Positions 18,069 to 27,578 of a DNA stretch of 64,000 nucleotides are shown piece after piece. The stretch's first letter is position 1; each line of letters starts with the position of its first letter. Position numbers and translations under genes: made by a program. The notes below the pieces were generated by a model. The model saw only the letters and a list, made by a program, of their open reading frames with translations, was not told the origin of the DNA and made no database searches. This DNA comes from Bradyrhizobium sp. cir1 (lineage in GTDB: Bacteria > Pseudomonadota > Alphaproteobacteria > Rhizobiales > Xanthobacteraceae), in the NCBI RefSeq assembly GCF_014198245.1, contig NZ_JACIHE010000033.1, positions 1 through 64,000 on the forward strand, in the 5' to 3' direction.

Positions 18069-19589
18069 ATGAACTATGGGGATGATCGGACGGGCCTGCG
18101 CATTCGGGGGAATCGCGCAAGCACGTTCTGGACGGGGGCGATGCTGATGCTGGGGCTGCTCGCAGCTCCTGACATGGTCAGCGCTGCTGCAGACGCGCCG
18201 GTCGGCGACCAGGCACCGATGCAGGTGCCGGATCTCGGCTTGACGTCGGTTGGCTCGATCGCGCCGGCGAAGACGCGCTTCCTCTCGCTCGGCGTCGGCA
18301 AATCTGTGGTCATCGACCTGCCGCGCGAGGTCAAGGACGTACTGGTGGCCGATCCGAAGATCGCCAATGCGGTGATCCGCTCGGCCCAGCGCGCCTACAT
18401 CATCGGCGGCCAGGTCGGCCAGACCAATGTCGTATTCTTCACCGCCGACGGCCAGCAGGTCGCCTCCTACGACATCGCAGTGAAGCGCGACCTCAACGGC
18501 ATGCGCTCGGCGCTGCGCCAGTCGCTGCCGGGCGTGCAGATCGAAGGTGTCGGCGACAGCGTGATGCTGACCGGCTCGGTGTCGAGCCCGGTCGAGGCCC
18601 AGCAGGCCGGCGACGTCGCCGCCAAGCTCGTCGGCGGCGCCGAGAAGGTCGTCAACAACATCGTCGTGCGCGGCCGCGACCAGGTGATGCTCAAGGTCGT
18701 CGTCGGCGAAGTGCGCCGCGACATCGTCAAGCAGCTCGGCGTCGATCTCAGCGCCAGCCTGAATGCCGGCACCGCGGTGGTGAATTTCAACAACTCCAAC
18801 CCGTTCTCGGTCTCCGGCGGCCCGCTCGTCAGCAGCAACGGGCTCGGTGTCACCGGACTCGCAAAAGGCGTGGCCACGGTCAACGCCACGATGCGCGCGA
18901 TGGAAAGCGCCGGCGTGATGCGGACCCTGGCCGAGCCCAGCCTGACGGCGATCTCCGGTGAGTCCGCCACTTTCATTGCCGGCGGCGAATTCCCGATCCC
19001 TGCGGGCTATTCCTGCGATCCGGTCACCCATGTCTGTACCACCCAGATCACCTACAAGAAGTTCGGCATCTCCCTGAACTTCACGCCGGTCGTGCTCAGC
19101 GAGGGACGTATCAGCCTGCGCGTGATGACCGAAGTCTCGGAGCTGTCGAATCAGAACGCCATCTCCGTGACGCAGGCGGTGTCCGCGGGCCAGACCAGCT
19201 CGATCACCATCCCGTCGATCCAGACCCGCCGCGCCGAGACCACGCTGGAAATCCCCTCGGGCGGCTCGATGGCGATGGCCGGCCTGATCCAGCAGCAGAC
19301 CAAGCAGGCCATCAATGGCCTGCCCGGCGTCGACCAGGTGCCGATCATCGGCGCGCTGTTCCGCAGCCAGGACTTCGTCAACAACGAGACCGAGCTGATG
19401 GTGATCGTGACGCCCTATGTGGTGCGCGCGGTCGCCCAGAAGGAATTGTCGCGGCCGGACGACGGCTTCGCGCCGGCCTCGGACGCGCAGACGGCCCTGC
19501 TCGGCCGCATGAACCGCCTCTATGGCATCGCGCGGCGCGTCGACCCGGTGGGCGGCGCGCCCGGCGATTTCGGCTTCATCATCGACTGA
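18069..19589 (+). CDS. cpaC: Flp pilus secretin CpaC (RcpA)
   Basis: Outer-membrane secretin of 506 residues that forms the pore for the Flp pilus. A signal segment (about 20-45) is followed by the N-terminal pilus/secretin domain (VGKSVVIDLPREVKDVLVADP), a BON domain (about 140-190, VMLTGSVSSPVEAQQAGDVA) and the C-terminal secretin barrel with the VPIIGALFRS and TELMVIVTPYVV signatures. Eleven bases after cpaB. All segments appear intact and the size is usual for CpaC. Confidence 0.96.
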   Translation: MNYGDDRTGLRIRGNRASTFWTGAMLMLGLLAAPDMVSAAADAPVGDQAPMQVPDLGLTSVGSIAPAKTRFLSLGVGKSVVIDLPREVKDVLVADPKIANAVIRSAQRAYIIGGQVGQTNVVFFTADGQQVASYDIAVKRDLNGMRSALRQSLPGVQIEGVGDSVMLTGSVSSPVEAQQAGDVAAKLVGGAEKVVNNIVVRGRDQVMLKVVVGEVRRDIVKQLGVDLSASLNAGTAVVNFNNSNPFSVSGGPLVSSNGLGVTGLAKGVATVNATMRAMESAGVMRTLAEPSLTAISGESATFIAGGEFPIPAGYSCDPVTHVCTTQITYKKFGISLNFTPVVLSEGRISLRVMTEVSELSNQNAISVTQAVSAGQTSSITIPSIQTRRAETTLEIPSGGSMAMAGLIQQQTKQAINGLPGVDQVPIIGALFRSQDFVNNETELMVIVTPYVVRAVAQKELSRPDDGFAPASDAQTALLGRMNRLYGIARRVDPVGGAPGDFGFIID

Positions 19590-19633
19590 GGCGACCGCAC
19601 GGCTTGGGGAACGGGGCAAGAGGGGATCAAGCG

Positions 19634-20368
19634 ATGACAAACACGACAGCCGATCGACGTCGCGGCTTAAGTATCGCGCTGGCGCTGACGGGGCTCTCCG
19701 TCATGCTCGGCGCCTGCAACACCACCGGCGAGATCGTCACCCAGTCGGTGCCGACCGACTACCGCCAGCGCCACCCGATCGCGGTGCAGGAGGGCAAGAA
19801 GTCGGTCGTGATCTTCGTCGGCAAGGCGCGCGGCGGCCTCTCGGACGCGCAGCACACCGACGTCGCGGGCATCGCCAGGGACTGGGTGCGCGAAGGCACC
19901 GGCTCCGTCGTCGTCGACGTGCCGACCGACACCGCGAATTCGCGCGCTGCCGCGGCGACCTATCAGGAAATCCGTTCCGTGTTGGCCTCCGGCGGCGTGC
20001 CGTCGCGCGCCATCGTCAAGCATCCCTATCGGCCCGAGGATCCCGGCCTGCTGCCCACCATCCGCCTCAGCTATTCCAGGATCGCCGCGGTCGCCGGCCC
20101 CTGCGGCCTGTGGCCGGAGGACATCGGGCCGTCCATCCTCGACCCCGGCTACAACGAGAACCACCCGTACTTCAATCTGGGCTGCGCCAGCCAGCGCAAC
20201 CTCGCGGCGATGATCGACAATCCTGCTGACCTCGAGCAGCCGCGTTCGGAAACACCGGCTTACACCGCGCGGCGCGACATCGCCTTCGAGCGCTATCGCA
20301 AGGGCACCCCGATCGCCACCCCCAGTCCCGACGCCGAGAAGGCCAAACTCAGCGACACAGGCAAATGA
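19634..20368 (+). CDS. cpaD: Flp pilus assembly lipoprotein CpaD
   Basis: A 244-residue outer-membrane lipoprotein of the Tad pilus, thought to help place or stabilise the secretin. Signal sequence with lipobox LGAC (Cys28), then the CpaD domain ending with the diagnostic CxxN-type segment NLGCASQRNLAAMIDNPADLEQPR. The ATG at 19634 has AGGGGAT upstream. Its stop overlaps the cpaE start by 4 bases (ATGA), showing coupled translation. Confidence 0.93.
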   Translation: MTNTTADRRRGLSIALALTGLSVMLGACNTTGEIVTQSVPTDYRQRHPIAVQEGKKSVVIFVGKARGGLSDAQHTDVAGIARDWVREGTGSVVVDVPTDTANSRAAAATYQEIRSVLASGGVPSRAIVKHPYRPEDPGLLPTIRLSYSRIAAVAGPCGLWPEDIGPSILDPGYNENHPYFNLGCASQRNLAAMIDNPADLEQPRSETPAYTARRDIAFERYRKGTPIATPSPDAEKAKLSDTGK

Positions 20369-21654
20369 CAGGCTTCAACGACGAAGAGGCGGACGATCCG
20401 CGGCACCCCGAGGAACACATTGCACCGGTTCCTCGCATCTCCGTGCAGGCCTTTTGCGAGACCGACCAGACGCTCAAGGCGGTGACCGCGGCGGGCGAGG
20501 ATCGCCGGCTCGCCAAGGCGCATCTCACCGCCAAGGACGGCGGCTTAGCTGCGGCGATCGAAGCCTATGAATCGATGCCGACACCGAACGTGATCGTGAT
20601 CGAATCCGACGGCACGCGCGACATCCTCGAAGGTCTCGACGATCTCGCCGGCGTCTGCGATCCCGGCACCCGCGTGGTCGTGATCGGCAGTCCCAGCGAC
20701 ACCGCGCCCTATCGCGAGCTGGTGCGGCGCGGCGTCAACGACTACGTGGTCGGCCCGGTCGAAACACTCGACGTGGTCCGCTCGATCTGCAGCCTGTTCT
20801 CGGCGTCCGAAGCCATCATCACCGGCCGCGTCATCGCGGTGGTCGGCGCCAAGGGCGGCGTCGGCGCCTCCACCGTCGCGCACAACGTCGCCTGGACCAT
20901 CGCCCGCGACCTTTCGCTCGATTCCGTCGTGATCGATCTCGACCTCGCCTTCGGCACCGCGGGTCTCGATTACAACCAGGACCCGGCGCAGGGCATCGCC
21001 AATGCGGTGCTGTCGCAGGACCGGCCCGACACCGCGCTGATGGAGCGCCTGCTCGCCAAATGCACCGAGCGCCTCAGCCTGCTCGCCGCGCCTGCCACCC
21101 TCGACCGCGTCTATGATTTCGGCGCCGAAGCGTTCGACGCGGTGTTCGACACGCTGCGCATGACGACGCCCTGCATCGTGCTCGACGTTCCCCACCAATG
21201 GTCCGCCTGGACCAAGCGTGCGCTGGTCAATGCCGATGACATCGTGATCGTGGCCGAGCCCGATCTCGCCAACCTGCGCAACACCAGGAACATGCTGAGC
21301 GTGCTGAAGACGGCACGCCCCAATGACCGGCCACCGCTATACTGCATCAACCAGGTCGGCATGCACAAGCGCGCCGAGATCGAGGTCAAGGCGTTCGCCA
21401 AGACCATGGAGAGCCAGCCGATCGCGGTGATCCCGTTCGATTCGAAACTGTTCTCGACCGCGGCCAATAACGGCCAGATGATCGCGGAGGTCGCCAAGAA
21501 CCACCGCACCACCGCGCTGTTCCAGACCATGGCCAACCGCCTCGCCGGGCGCGGCGAGGTGAAGAAGCCGAAGCGCTCGCTGCTCGCACCGCTCCTGAAG
21601 AAGCTGAAGGGCCGCTCGGGCCGCGGATCCGCCCCGCATCGCAAGGCGTCGTAG
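20365..21654 (+). CDS. cpaE: Flp pilus localisation ATPase CpaE (TadZ)
   Basis: ParA/MinD superfamily protein of 429 residues that localises the Tad pilus machinery. The N-terminal third (about 25-145) is a receiver-like domain lacking a convincing phosphorylation pocket, as usual for TadZ. The ATPase domain begins VIAVVGAKGGVGASTVAHNVAW; the signature lysine is K163 but the P-loop lysine is replaced by Ala, a common TadZ variation. DLAFGTAGLDYN is the switch II-like region. A basic, Pro/Lys-rich tail ends the protein. The motor genes cpaF, tadB and tadC do not follow. Confidence 0.94.
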   Translation: MTGFNDEEADDPRHPEEHIAPVPRISVQAFCETDQTLKAVTAAGEDRRLAKAHLTAKDGGLAAAIEAYESMPTPNVIVIESDGTRDILEGLDDLAGVCDPGTRVVVIGSPSDTAPYRELVRRGVNDYVVGPVETLDVVRSICSLFSASEAIITGRVIAVVGAKGGVGASTVAHNVAWTIARDLSLDSVVIDLDLAFGTAGLDYNQDPAQGIANAVLSQDRPDTALMERLLAKCTERLSLLAAPATLDRVYDFGAEAFDAVFDTLRMTTPCIVLDVPHQWSAWTKRALVNADDIVIVAEPDLANLRNTRNMLSVLKTARPNDRPPLYCINQVGMHKRAEIEVKAFAKTMESQPIAVIPFDSKLFSTAANNGQMIAEVAKNHRTTALFQTMANRLAGRGEVKKPKRSLLAPLLKKLKGRSGRGSAPHRKAS

Positions 21655-21684
21655 GTTTCGCGTCCAGAAAACGCGGCAAGCGGG

Positions 21685-22473
21685 CTACTTCTCGGCCCGC
21701 TGCTGCTGCTTCTTCGCCAGCAACTGGCGCAGCGCCGTGACCTTGGCCGCGGCCTGGTCCGGCGGCAGATCGCCCTTCACGAGGATTTCAGCCTCGGCCT
21801 CGCGGCCTTGCAATCCCAGCACGAGCGCGAGATTTGCACGGATCCGCACATCGTTCTGATTGCGCTGATAGGCGCGGCCGAGCACCTGTTCGGCCCGCGG
21901 CAGATTGTTCTGGAGCATGTAGGACAGGCCGAGATTGGACAGAACCTGCGGCTCGTCAGGCACGATCTTCAAGGCGCTCGCGTAATATTGCTGCGCCTCC
22001 TCGTTGCGGCCGAGCTGATCGAGCGCCGCGCCCTGCGCCGACAGGATCCGCCAGTCGGGATCCTCGGGCGAATGCGCGCGGCCCAGGACGTCGAAGGCCT
22101 GCTGGAAATTGCCGTTGTCGGCGAGCGCGCGGCCGTAGCCGGCGAGCAGCGCCTTGTTGCTGGGATGGGCGAGCACGGCCTGCTCGAGCACCGCGACCGC
22201 CTGGGCGCGCTGGCCGCTGTCGCGCAGCGCCTTGCCGTATTCGATCGCAATTGCGGGATCGCTGGGCTTGGCGCGATAGCGCTCGCGCAGCGCGTCCATG
22301 TCCGACCTGACGTCAGCCTTGGCGTCGGCCTTGCCGGCTGTTTCCGATTTGCCACCGAGCGCGCCGGTGACGTCCTCGAGGCTCGTCGTCTGACAGCCGC
22401 CGAGGGCAAGCACGATGAGCGCGGAAAGCAGAAATCTCGCCGGGGGAAAGGCGAGGGAAGAACGCTTGGACAT
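21685..22473 (-). CDS. tadD: TPR lipoprotein, TadD-like
   Basis: A 262-residue lipoprotein (lipobox LGGC after a hydrophobic stretch LLSALIVLALGG) with four to five tetratricopeptide repeats from about residue 60 to 225. TadD proteins are TPR lipoproteins needed for Tad pilus function and act as pilotins or assembly helpers. Its place directly after cpaE, convergent on the other strand, favours that role over a generic TPR protein. ATG 22473 is preferred to a TTG six codons upstream. Confidence 0.8.
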   Translation of the reverse strand: MSKRSSLAFPPARFLLSALIVLALGGCQTTSLEDVTGALGGKSETAGKADAKADVRSDMDALRERYRAKPSDPAIAIEYGKALRDSGQRAQAVAVLEQAVLAHPSNKALLAGYGRALADNGNFQQAFDVLGRAHSPEDPDWRILSAQGAALDQLGRNEEAQQYYASALKIVPDEPQVLSNLGLSYMLQNNLPRAEQVLGRAYQRNQNDVRIRANLALVLGLQGREAEAEILVKGDLPPDQAAAKVTALRQLLAKKQQQRAEK

Positions 22474-22552
22474 ACTCTGATCACTCGGCAACTGATCAGA
22501 GATGCTTACCGATTAACGCTAAAGTCCCGTTAAGGACGCGTATCGATTGGAC

Positions 22553-22798
22553 TTAGTCGGTGAATTCCGCACCGAATTCGCAACCGATGCGCCAGCGCAG
22601 GCGGCACTGGCGCGAATAGTCCGGCGCGAAGATGATGGTGAATTGCGGCGGCACTTCCAGAAATTCCGCCACGACTTTCACGCCCCCGTCCGAGATATCC
22701 GTAATCGTGCAGTCCCTGGGCAGCGAGCCCGCGCCAAAATGAATCTTGGCGAGCCGGCTGCACACCCGACGTTCGCTTCTCCGGCGATTTACCAGCAT
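22553..22798 (-). CDS. PilZ domain protein (c-di-GMP receptor candidate)
   Basis: An 81-residue stand-alone PilZ domain. The c-di-GMP ligands are visible: RRRSERRVCSR near the N-terminus supplies the RxxxR element and TDISDGGVKV supplies D/NxSxxG. It is read divergently from comM and in line with the tadD-like gene, 80 bases upstream of it. A receptor next to pilus genes suggests c-di-GMP control of the pilus, possibly fed by the cyclases at 59.6-62.4 kb, though that link is only inferred. Confidence 0.87.
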   Translation of the reverse strand: MLVNRRRSERRVCSRLAKIHFGAGSLPRDCTITDISDGGVKVVAEFLEVPPQFTIIFAPDYSRQCRLRWRIGCEFGAEFTD

Positions 22799-23023
22799 CT
22801 TGCTTATTCACTTGTTAGATCACGGCCCATCCCGCAGCCCTAGGAGTAGCGGACATTCGTTGGAATGTGCTGATGACAGAAGCTCGCATTCGAAACGCAG
22901 TGTCGGCATCGCGTTGACGATTGGTTAGGGCTTGCGCGGCCCCGGAAATGTTCCCGTAATGTTCTTGCGCATCGCGTCCTCCCCTGCTACCCTTGATTGT
23001 GCAAGAGGGCAGGCTGGTTCGAC

Positions 23024-24562
23024 ATGGTTCAACGGGTTTCTACCGTCGCCTTTGAGGGGATCGAGGCCCGCGCGGTCGACGTGCAGGTGCAGGTCGCGCC
23101 AGGCCTGCCGGCCTTTGCCATCGTCGGCCTGCCTGACAAGGCGGTGTCGGAGGCGCGCGAGCGGGTGCGCGCGGCGCTGATCGCCTCTGGCCTCGCGCTG
23201 CCGGCGCGGCGGATCATCGTCAATCTGGCGCCTGCCGACCTGCCGAAGGAAGGCAGCCATTACGACCTGCCGATCGCACTCGGCCTGATGGCGGCGATCG
23301 GCGCGATCCCGCCGGATGCGCTGACCGGCTTCACCGTGCTCGGCGAGCTCGGCCTCGATGGCTCGATCGCGCCGGTGGCGGGGGTGCTCCCCGCCGCGAT
23401 CGGCGCCAATCAGCGCGAGGAAGGCTTGATCTGCCCGGCGGCCTGCGGCTCGGAGGCGGCGTGGGCAAGCCCTGATATCCAGATCATCGCAGCACAATCG
23501 CTGATCCAGATCGCCAACCACTTCAAGGGCACGCAGGTGCTGTCGCGGCCCTCTCCTAGAGTGCACGAGGCCGCCGCCTCAAAGCTCGACCTGCGCGACA
23601 TCAAGGGCCAGGAAAGCGCCAAGCGCGCGCTGGAGATCGCAGCCGCCGGCGGGCACCATTTGCTGATGATCGGCGCGCCCGGCGCCGGCAAATCGATGCT
23701 GGCGGCGCGCCTGCCCTCGATCCTGCCACCGCTGTCGCCGGGCGAGCTGCTCGAAGTCTCGATGATCGCCTCCGTGGCCGGCGAGATCGAGGGCGGCGCG
23801 CTGACCTCGCGGCGGCCGTTCCGCTCGCCGCATCACTCCGCCAGCATGGCCGCGCTCACCGGCGGCGGCATGCGCGCCAGGCCCGGCGAGATCTCGCTCG
23901 CGCATCAGGGCGTGCTGTTCCTCGACGAATTGCCGGAGTTCGATCCGCGCGTGCTGGATTCGCTGCGCCAGCCGCTGGAGAACGGCGAGGTCTCCGTGTC
24001 CCGCGCCAATCACCGCGTCACCTACCCTGCACGCTTCATGCTGGTCGCGGCGATGAATCCCTGCCGCTGCGGCAACGCCTTCGAGCCCGGCTATGCCTGC
24101 AAGCGCGGCCGCATCGACCGCTGCACGTCCGACTACCAGGCCCGCATCTCCGGCCCGCTGATGGATCGCATCGACCTGCGCATCGAGGTGCCGGCCGTGA
24201 CCGCGGCCGATCTGATCCTGCCGCCGGCGGCAGAGGGCTCGGCCGAGGTCGCCGCACGCGTGGCCGCGGCGCGCGACATCCAGCTCGCGCGTTACACTGA
24301 AGCGGGCCTGCCCAACATCCGCACCAACGCCGAAGCGCCCGCCTCCGTGCTGGAGGAGATCGCAAAGCCCGACGCGCAAGGCGCCAAGCTGCTGCGCGAT
24401 GCCGCCGAGACCATGCGGCTGTCGGCGCGCGGCTATCACCGCGTGCTGCGGGTGGCGCGGACGCTCGCCGATCTCGATCACGCCGACAAGATCGGCCGGC
24501 TGCATCTCGCCGAGGCGCTGTCCTACCGCGCACTCGCGGAGGATGTGCGCCAGATGGCGTGA
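23024..24562 (+). CDS. comM: ComM/YifB family Mg-chelatase-like AAA+ ATPase
   Basis: A 512-residue protein with an N-terminal ChlI domain (MVQRVSTVAFEGIEARAVDVQV, GLPDKAVSEARERV), the AAA+ module with P-loop GAPGAGKS near residue 220, Walker B VLFLDELPEF, and the C-terminal Mg-chelatase domain with NPCRCG and the SARGYHRVLRVARTLADLD segment. In naturally competent bacteria ComM is a helicase that promotes branch migration during recombination; in other bacteria the role is less clear. ATG 23024 matches the family N-terminus; an upstream in-frame ATG adds nine unrelated residues. Confidence 0.95.
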   Translation: MVQRVSTVAFEGIEARAVDVQVQVAPGLPAFAIVGLPDKAVSEARERVRAALIASGLALPARRIIVNLAPADLPKEGSHYDLPIALGLMAAIGAIPPDALTGFTVLGELGLDGSIAPVAGVLPAAIGANQREEGLICPAACGSEAAWASPDIQIIAAQSLIQIANHFKGTQVLSRPSPRVHEAAASKLDLRDIKGQESAKRALEIAAAGGHHLLMIGAPGAGKSMLAARLPSILPPLSPGELLEVSMIASVAGEIEGGALTSRRPFRSPHHSASMAALTGGGMRARPGEISLAHQGVLFLDELPEFDPRVLDSLRQPLENGEVSVSRANHRVTYPARFMLVAAMNPCRCGNAFEPGYACKRGRIDRCTSDYQARISGPLMDRIDLRIEVPAVTAADLILPPAAEGSAEVAARVAAARDIQLARYTEAGLPNIRTNAEAPASVLEEIAKPDAQGAKLLRDAAETMRLSARGYHRVLRVARTLADLDHADKIGRLHLAEALSYRALAEDVRQMA

Positions 24563-24660
24563 TCATTCCGCGCGTCAACCCGGCGGTAACGAGTTTCCTT
24601 TACCCTCTGCAAACCATAAGGCCCAACGAATTCTCAAAAGGGCCCGGCGAGTAGAGTGTC

Positions 24661-25134
24661 ATGTTGCGTTTCAATATCCTGGCCTCGGTCGTTCCCCTGT
24701 TGGCGGCTGCCGTGTTTGCCCGCGGCGAGATCGGATCGGTCTCGCATCCCTGCATCGCCCTGGGCGAAACCTCCGTCGAGCTGACATCCCTGTTCTGGAC
24801 CGCCGGCGTCCACGTCGCCTTCACCGACGATCCCGCGCGGGCCACAGTGCGGGTCCAGATCACCGACGATGCGGACGCGGCGGACTTCGCGGTGGTGGAC
24901 GACGGTCTCGGTTCCGAGACCGACTCCTGCCAGGCCAATCCGGCCAACCGTCTCGTCACGATTGCCGCGCAGCCGGTCGACGGCGGACCGGTGATCTATC
25001 TCTCGACTGACGGGCCCGCCGATTACCGCATCTATGTGCGATCGAAGACGTTCTCGCAGCGCGAGGCGGCGGCGCTGATCGTCGGTGCCCATAACGGCCA
25101 CCGCCCGTTCCCACTCCAGGCCGCCTCGCTCTAG
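24661..25134 (+). CDS. Secreted hypothetical protein
   Basis: A 157-residue protein I do not recognise. A hydrophobic N-terminus (NILASVVPLLAAAVFA) looks like a signal peptide. The mature part has two cysteines, around residues 30 and 89, that could form a disulfide, and is acidic in the middle (TDDPARATVRVQITDDADAADFAVVDDG). It lies 98 bases after comM and 119 bases before a hybrid histidine kinase, on the same strand, so it could be a partner or target of that kinase. No known domain is visible. Confidence 0.7.
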   Translation: MLRFNILASVVPLLAAAVFARGEIGSVSHPCIALGETSVELTSLFWTAGVHVAFTDDPARATVRVQITDDADAADFAVVDDGLGSETDSCQANPANRLVTIAAQPVDGGPVIYLSTDGPADYRIYVRSKTFSQREAAALIVGAHNGHRPFPLQAASL

Positions 25135-25253
25135 GCCGTTAACACCTCGTCAACCCTGTTTGGAGGCGGCTTCAAAGCCTCAAGCTGTTCGCAAGGTCGG
25201 CGCGACATCGTCGCACGCGGCGGTAGTGGGGTTTCAGACAAGGGTCGGTGGCG

Positions 25254-27479
25254 ATGGGTCGGACGTTCCGGATCAAGGTGCGCATGCGCCGCTTCAGGCG
25301 GCAGCATCCGAGAATCGCCTTCGCGATCCGCTCCTTCATGATCTTCTCGGCGACGTTCGGCGGCGCCTATGGCTTCGTCTCCGGCAGCCGCTCGGAAAAT
25401 TCCGGCTACGATCCCAACGCCTTTGCGATCGGCGCGAGCTTCTTGTTCGCCCTCGCCTGCCTGGGCCTTGCCACGCTCAGCATGCGGCTGCGTTTCGTCA
25501 ACAAGCGGATGCGCACCCTCGCCGCCCACAACGAGGTGCTGATCGACCGCAATTGGGAGCTGAAGGAAGCCGAAGAGCGCGCCCGCAGCCTGTTCGAGCA
25601 GCAGGGCGACCTGATCGTGCTGCGCGACCATCAGGGCCGCATCACCTTCGCCAACGACGCCTATTGCGCGCTCGCGGGACAGGCGCGCGGCGCGCTTGTC
25701 GGCACGCGTTTCGATTTCGACGTGCTGGAGCAGGGCGACAGCGCCCGCGAAAGCAACGGCACGCGCATCCACGACCAGAAGATCACCACACCGCACGGCG
25801 CGCGCTGGATCGCCTGGCGCGAAGGTTACGTGCGGCTCGACGCCGGCCAGGCGGCCGAACTGCAGAGCGTCGGACGCGACGTCACCGATCGCACCGAGAC
25901 CGAGCGTGCGCTGTCGGAGGCGCGCGACCAGGCCGATGCTGCCAACCGCGCCAAGTCGCGCTTCCTGGCGATGGCCTCGCACGAGATCCGCACCCCCCTG
26001 AACGGCATCATCGGCATGGGCGGCCTCTTGCTCGACACCAATCTGACGCCGGAGCAGGCGACCTATGCGAGGGCGGTGAAGACCTCGGGCGAAGCGCTGA
26101 TGGCGCTGATCGAGGAGCTGCTCGACTATTCCAAGATCGAGGCCGGCAAGCTCGACCTCGAGCAGCGTCCGTTCGCGCTCTCGACCCTGATCGAGGAGAT
26201 CACCGAGCTGCTGGCGCCGCGTGCGCAGGCCAAGCAGTTCGAGATCGCCGCCTATGTCGACGAGCGCCTGCCGCTGGAGGTGGTCGGCGACGCCGCACGG
26301 CTGCGCCAGGTGCTGCTCAACCTCGCCGGCAATGCCATCAAATTCACCGCGAGCGGCGGCGTCGCGCTGATCGTCGAGCCCGGCATCTGGCCGAACGAGA
26401 TCAGCTTCCTGGTCCGCGACACCGGCATCGGCATTGCAGCCGAGGCGCAGCAGCGCATCTTCCGCGAGTTCGAGCAGGCCGACGAGCGCGTCGCCCGCAC
26501 CTATGGCGGCACCGGGCTTGGGCTCGCCATCAGCGAACGCATCGTCAAGCGCATGGGCGGCCGGATCACGCTGACCAGCGAGCCGGGCAAGGGCGCGACC
26601 TTCGAGGTCGCAGTGCCGCTCGCACCGTCGCAAGGAAGCACGGGGCAGACGACGTTCCCGAGCCCTGACCTCTCAGGCAAGTCGATCCTCCTGATCGCCG
26701 AGGGCATCGAGGCCTCGCTGATCGCGCGGCGCCTGGAGCGCTGGGGCGGTCAGACCTGCCTGGTGACGGACGCCACTGTCGCGGAAGCGCTGCTGCCGGA
26801 ACGCTCCTGGCATGCGGTGCTGGTCGATCGCGCCATCGGTCCTGCCATCGCGGACCGGCTGGGCGAAGCCGCCCGCGCGCATGCGCCGCAACGGCTGGTG
26901 CTGCTAACGTCGAGCTCGCGCCATGAGAAGCTCTCGCCGGCCTTCACCGGCTTCCTGGTGAAGCCGCTGCGCGCCGCCTCGCTCGCCGCACGCCTGGCGC
27001 TGGCGCCGGAGATCCCCTCGCCCGACCTCGCGCCGGAACCGCCGGGTGACTCCACGCGCGCAGCGCCGCCGAAAGTCCTGTCGATCCTCGTCGCCGAAGA
27101 CAATGAGATCAACGCGCTGCTGATGCGCTCGCTGCTGACGAAACTCGGCCATCGCGTCGTCATCGCCGTCCATGGCGAGGCCGCGCTGGAATCCTGGCTC
27201 GCCGCTGCATCGGCCGGCACGCCCTACGATCTCGTGCTGATGGATATCCAGATGCCGCAGCTCGACGGCATCGAGGCGACCAAACGCATCCGCGCCCATG
27301 AGGCCGCCACCGGCGGCCATAACACGCCGATCCTGGCGCTTACCGCCAATACGCTGGCGGAGGATCGCTACGCCTGCTTTGAGGCAGGCATGAACGGCTT
27401 CCTGATCAAGCCGCTCGATCGGGACAAGCTCGACGAGGCACTGGCCGGCCTCGCGGCGTCACGGCATCTGGCGATCTAA
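25254..27479 (+). CDS. Hybrid sensor histidine kinase/response regulator
   Basis: A 741-residue membrane kinase. Two transmembrane stretches (about 24-45 and 58-80) enclose a very short periplasmic loop; then a PAS domain (about 110-215), HisKA with the phosphoacceptor in FLAMASHEIRTPLNGI, HATPase_c with N box NLAGNAIKFT and G boxes DTGIGI and GGTGLGLAI, a degenerate receiver-like segment, and a C-terminal receiver with ILVAEDNEINALL and phosphoacceptor Asp in LVLMDIQMP. The tiny loop suggests sensing in the membrane or cytoplasm. No response regulator or Hpt gene is adjacent, so the output partner is unknown. ATG 25254; a GTG two codons earlier is possible. Confidence 0.93.
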   Translation: MGRTFRIKVRMRRFRRQHPRIAFAIRSFMIFSATFGGAYGFVSGSRSENSGYDPNAFAIGASFLFALACLGLATLSMRLRFVNKRMRTLAAHNEVLIDRNWELKEAEERARSLFEQQGDLIVLRDHQGRITFANDAYCALAGQARGALVGTRFDFDVLEQGDSARESNGTRIHDQKITTPHGARWIAWREGYVRLDAGQAAELQSVGRDVTDRTETERALSEARDQADAANRAKSRFLAMASHEIRTPLNGIIGMGGLLLDTNLTPEQATYARAVKTSGEALMALIEELLDYSKIEAGKLDLEQRPFALSTLIEEITELLAPRAQAKQFEIAAYVDERLPLEVVGDAARLRQVLLNLAGNAIKFTASGGVALIVEPGIWPNEISFLVRDTGIGIAAEAQQRIFREFEQADERVARTYGGTGLGLAISERIVKRMGGRITLTSEPGKGATFEVAVPLAPSQGSTGQTTFPSPDLSGKSILLIAEGIEASLIARRLERWGGQTCLVTDATVAEALLPERSWHAVLVDRAIGPAIADRLGEAARAHAPQRLVLLTSSSRHEKLSPAFTGFLVKPLRAASLAARLALAPEIPSPDLAPEPPGDSTRAAPPKVLSILVAEDNEINALLMRSLLTKLGHRVVIAVHGEAALESWLAAASAGTPYDLVLMDIQMPQLDGIEATKRIRAHEAATGGHNTPILALTANTLAEDRYACFEAGMNGFLIKPLDRDKLDEALAGLAASRHLAI

Positions 27480-27578
27480 TCCATTCGCGGGAACCTCGGC
27501 CCGGTCGACTATCAGTAATTGAAATCGATCGCCTTGCGCGTCACCATGCCTGGGGGCGCGCTATCGAGGATTTCGCAC

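Noticed and set aside
25131..26633. 500-codon open frame antisense to the hybrid kinase
   Set aside because: Shadow of the kinase gene, with no recognisable domain.
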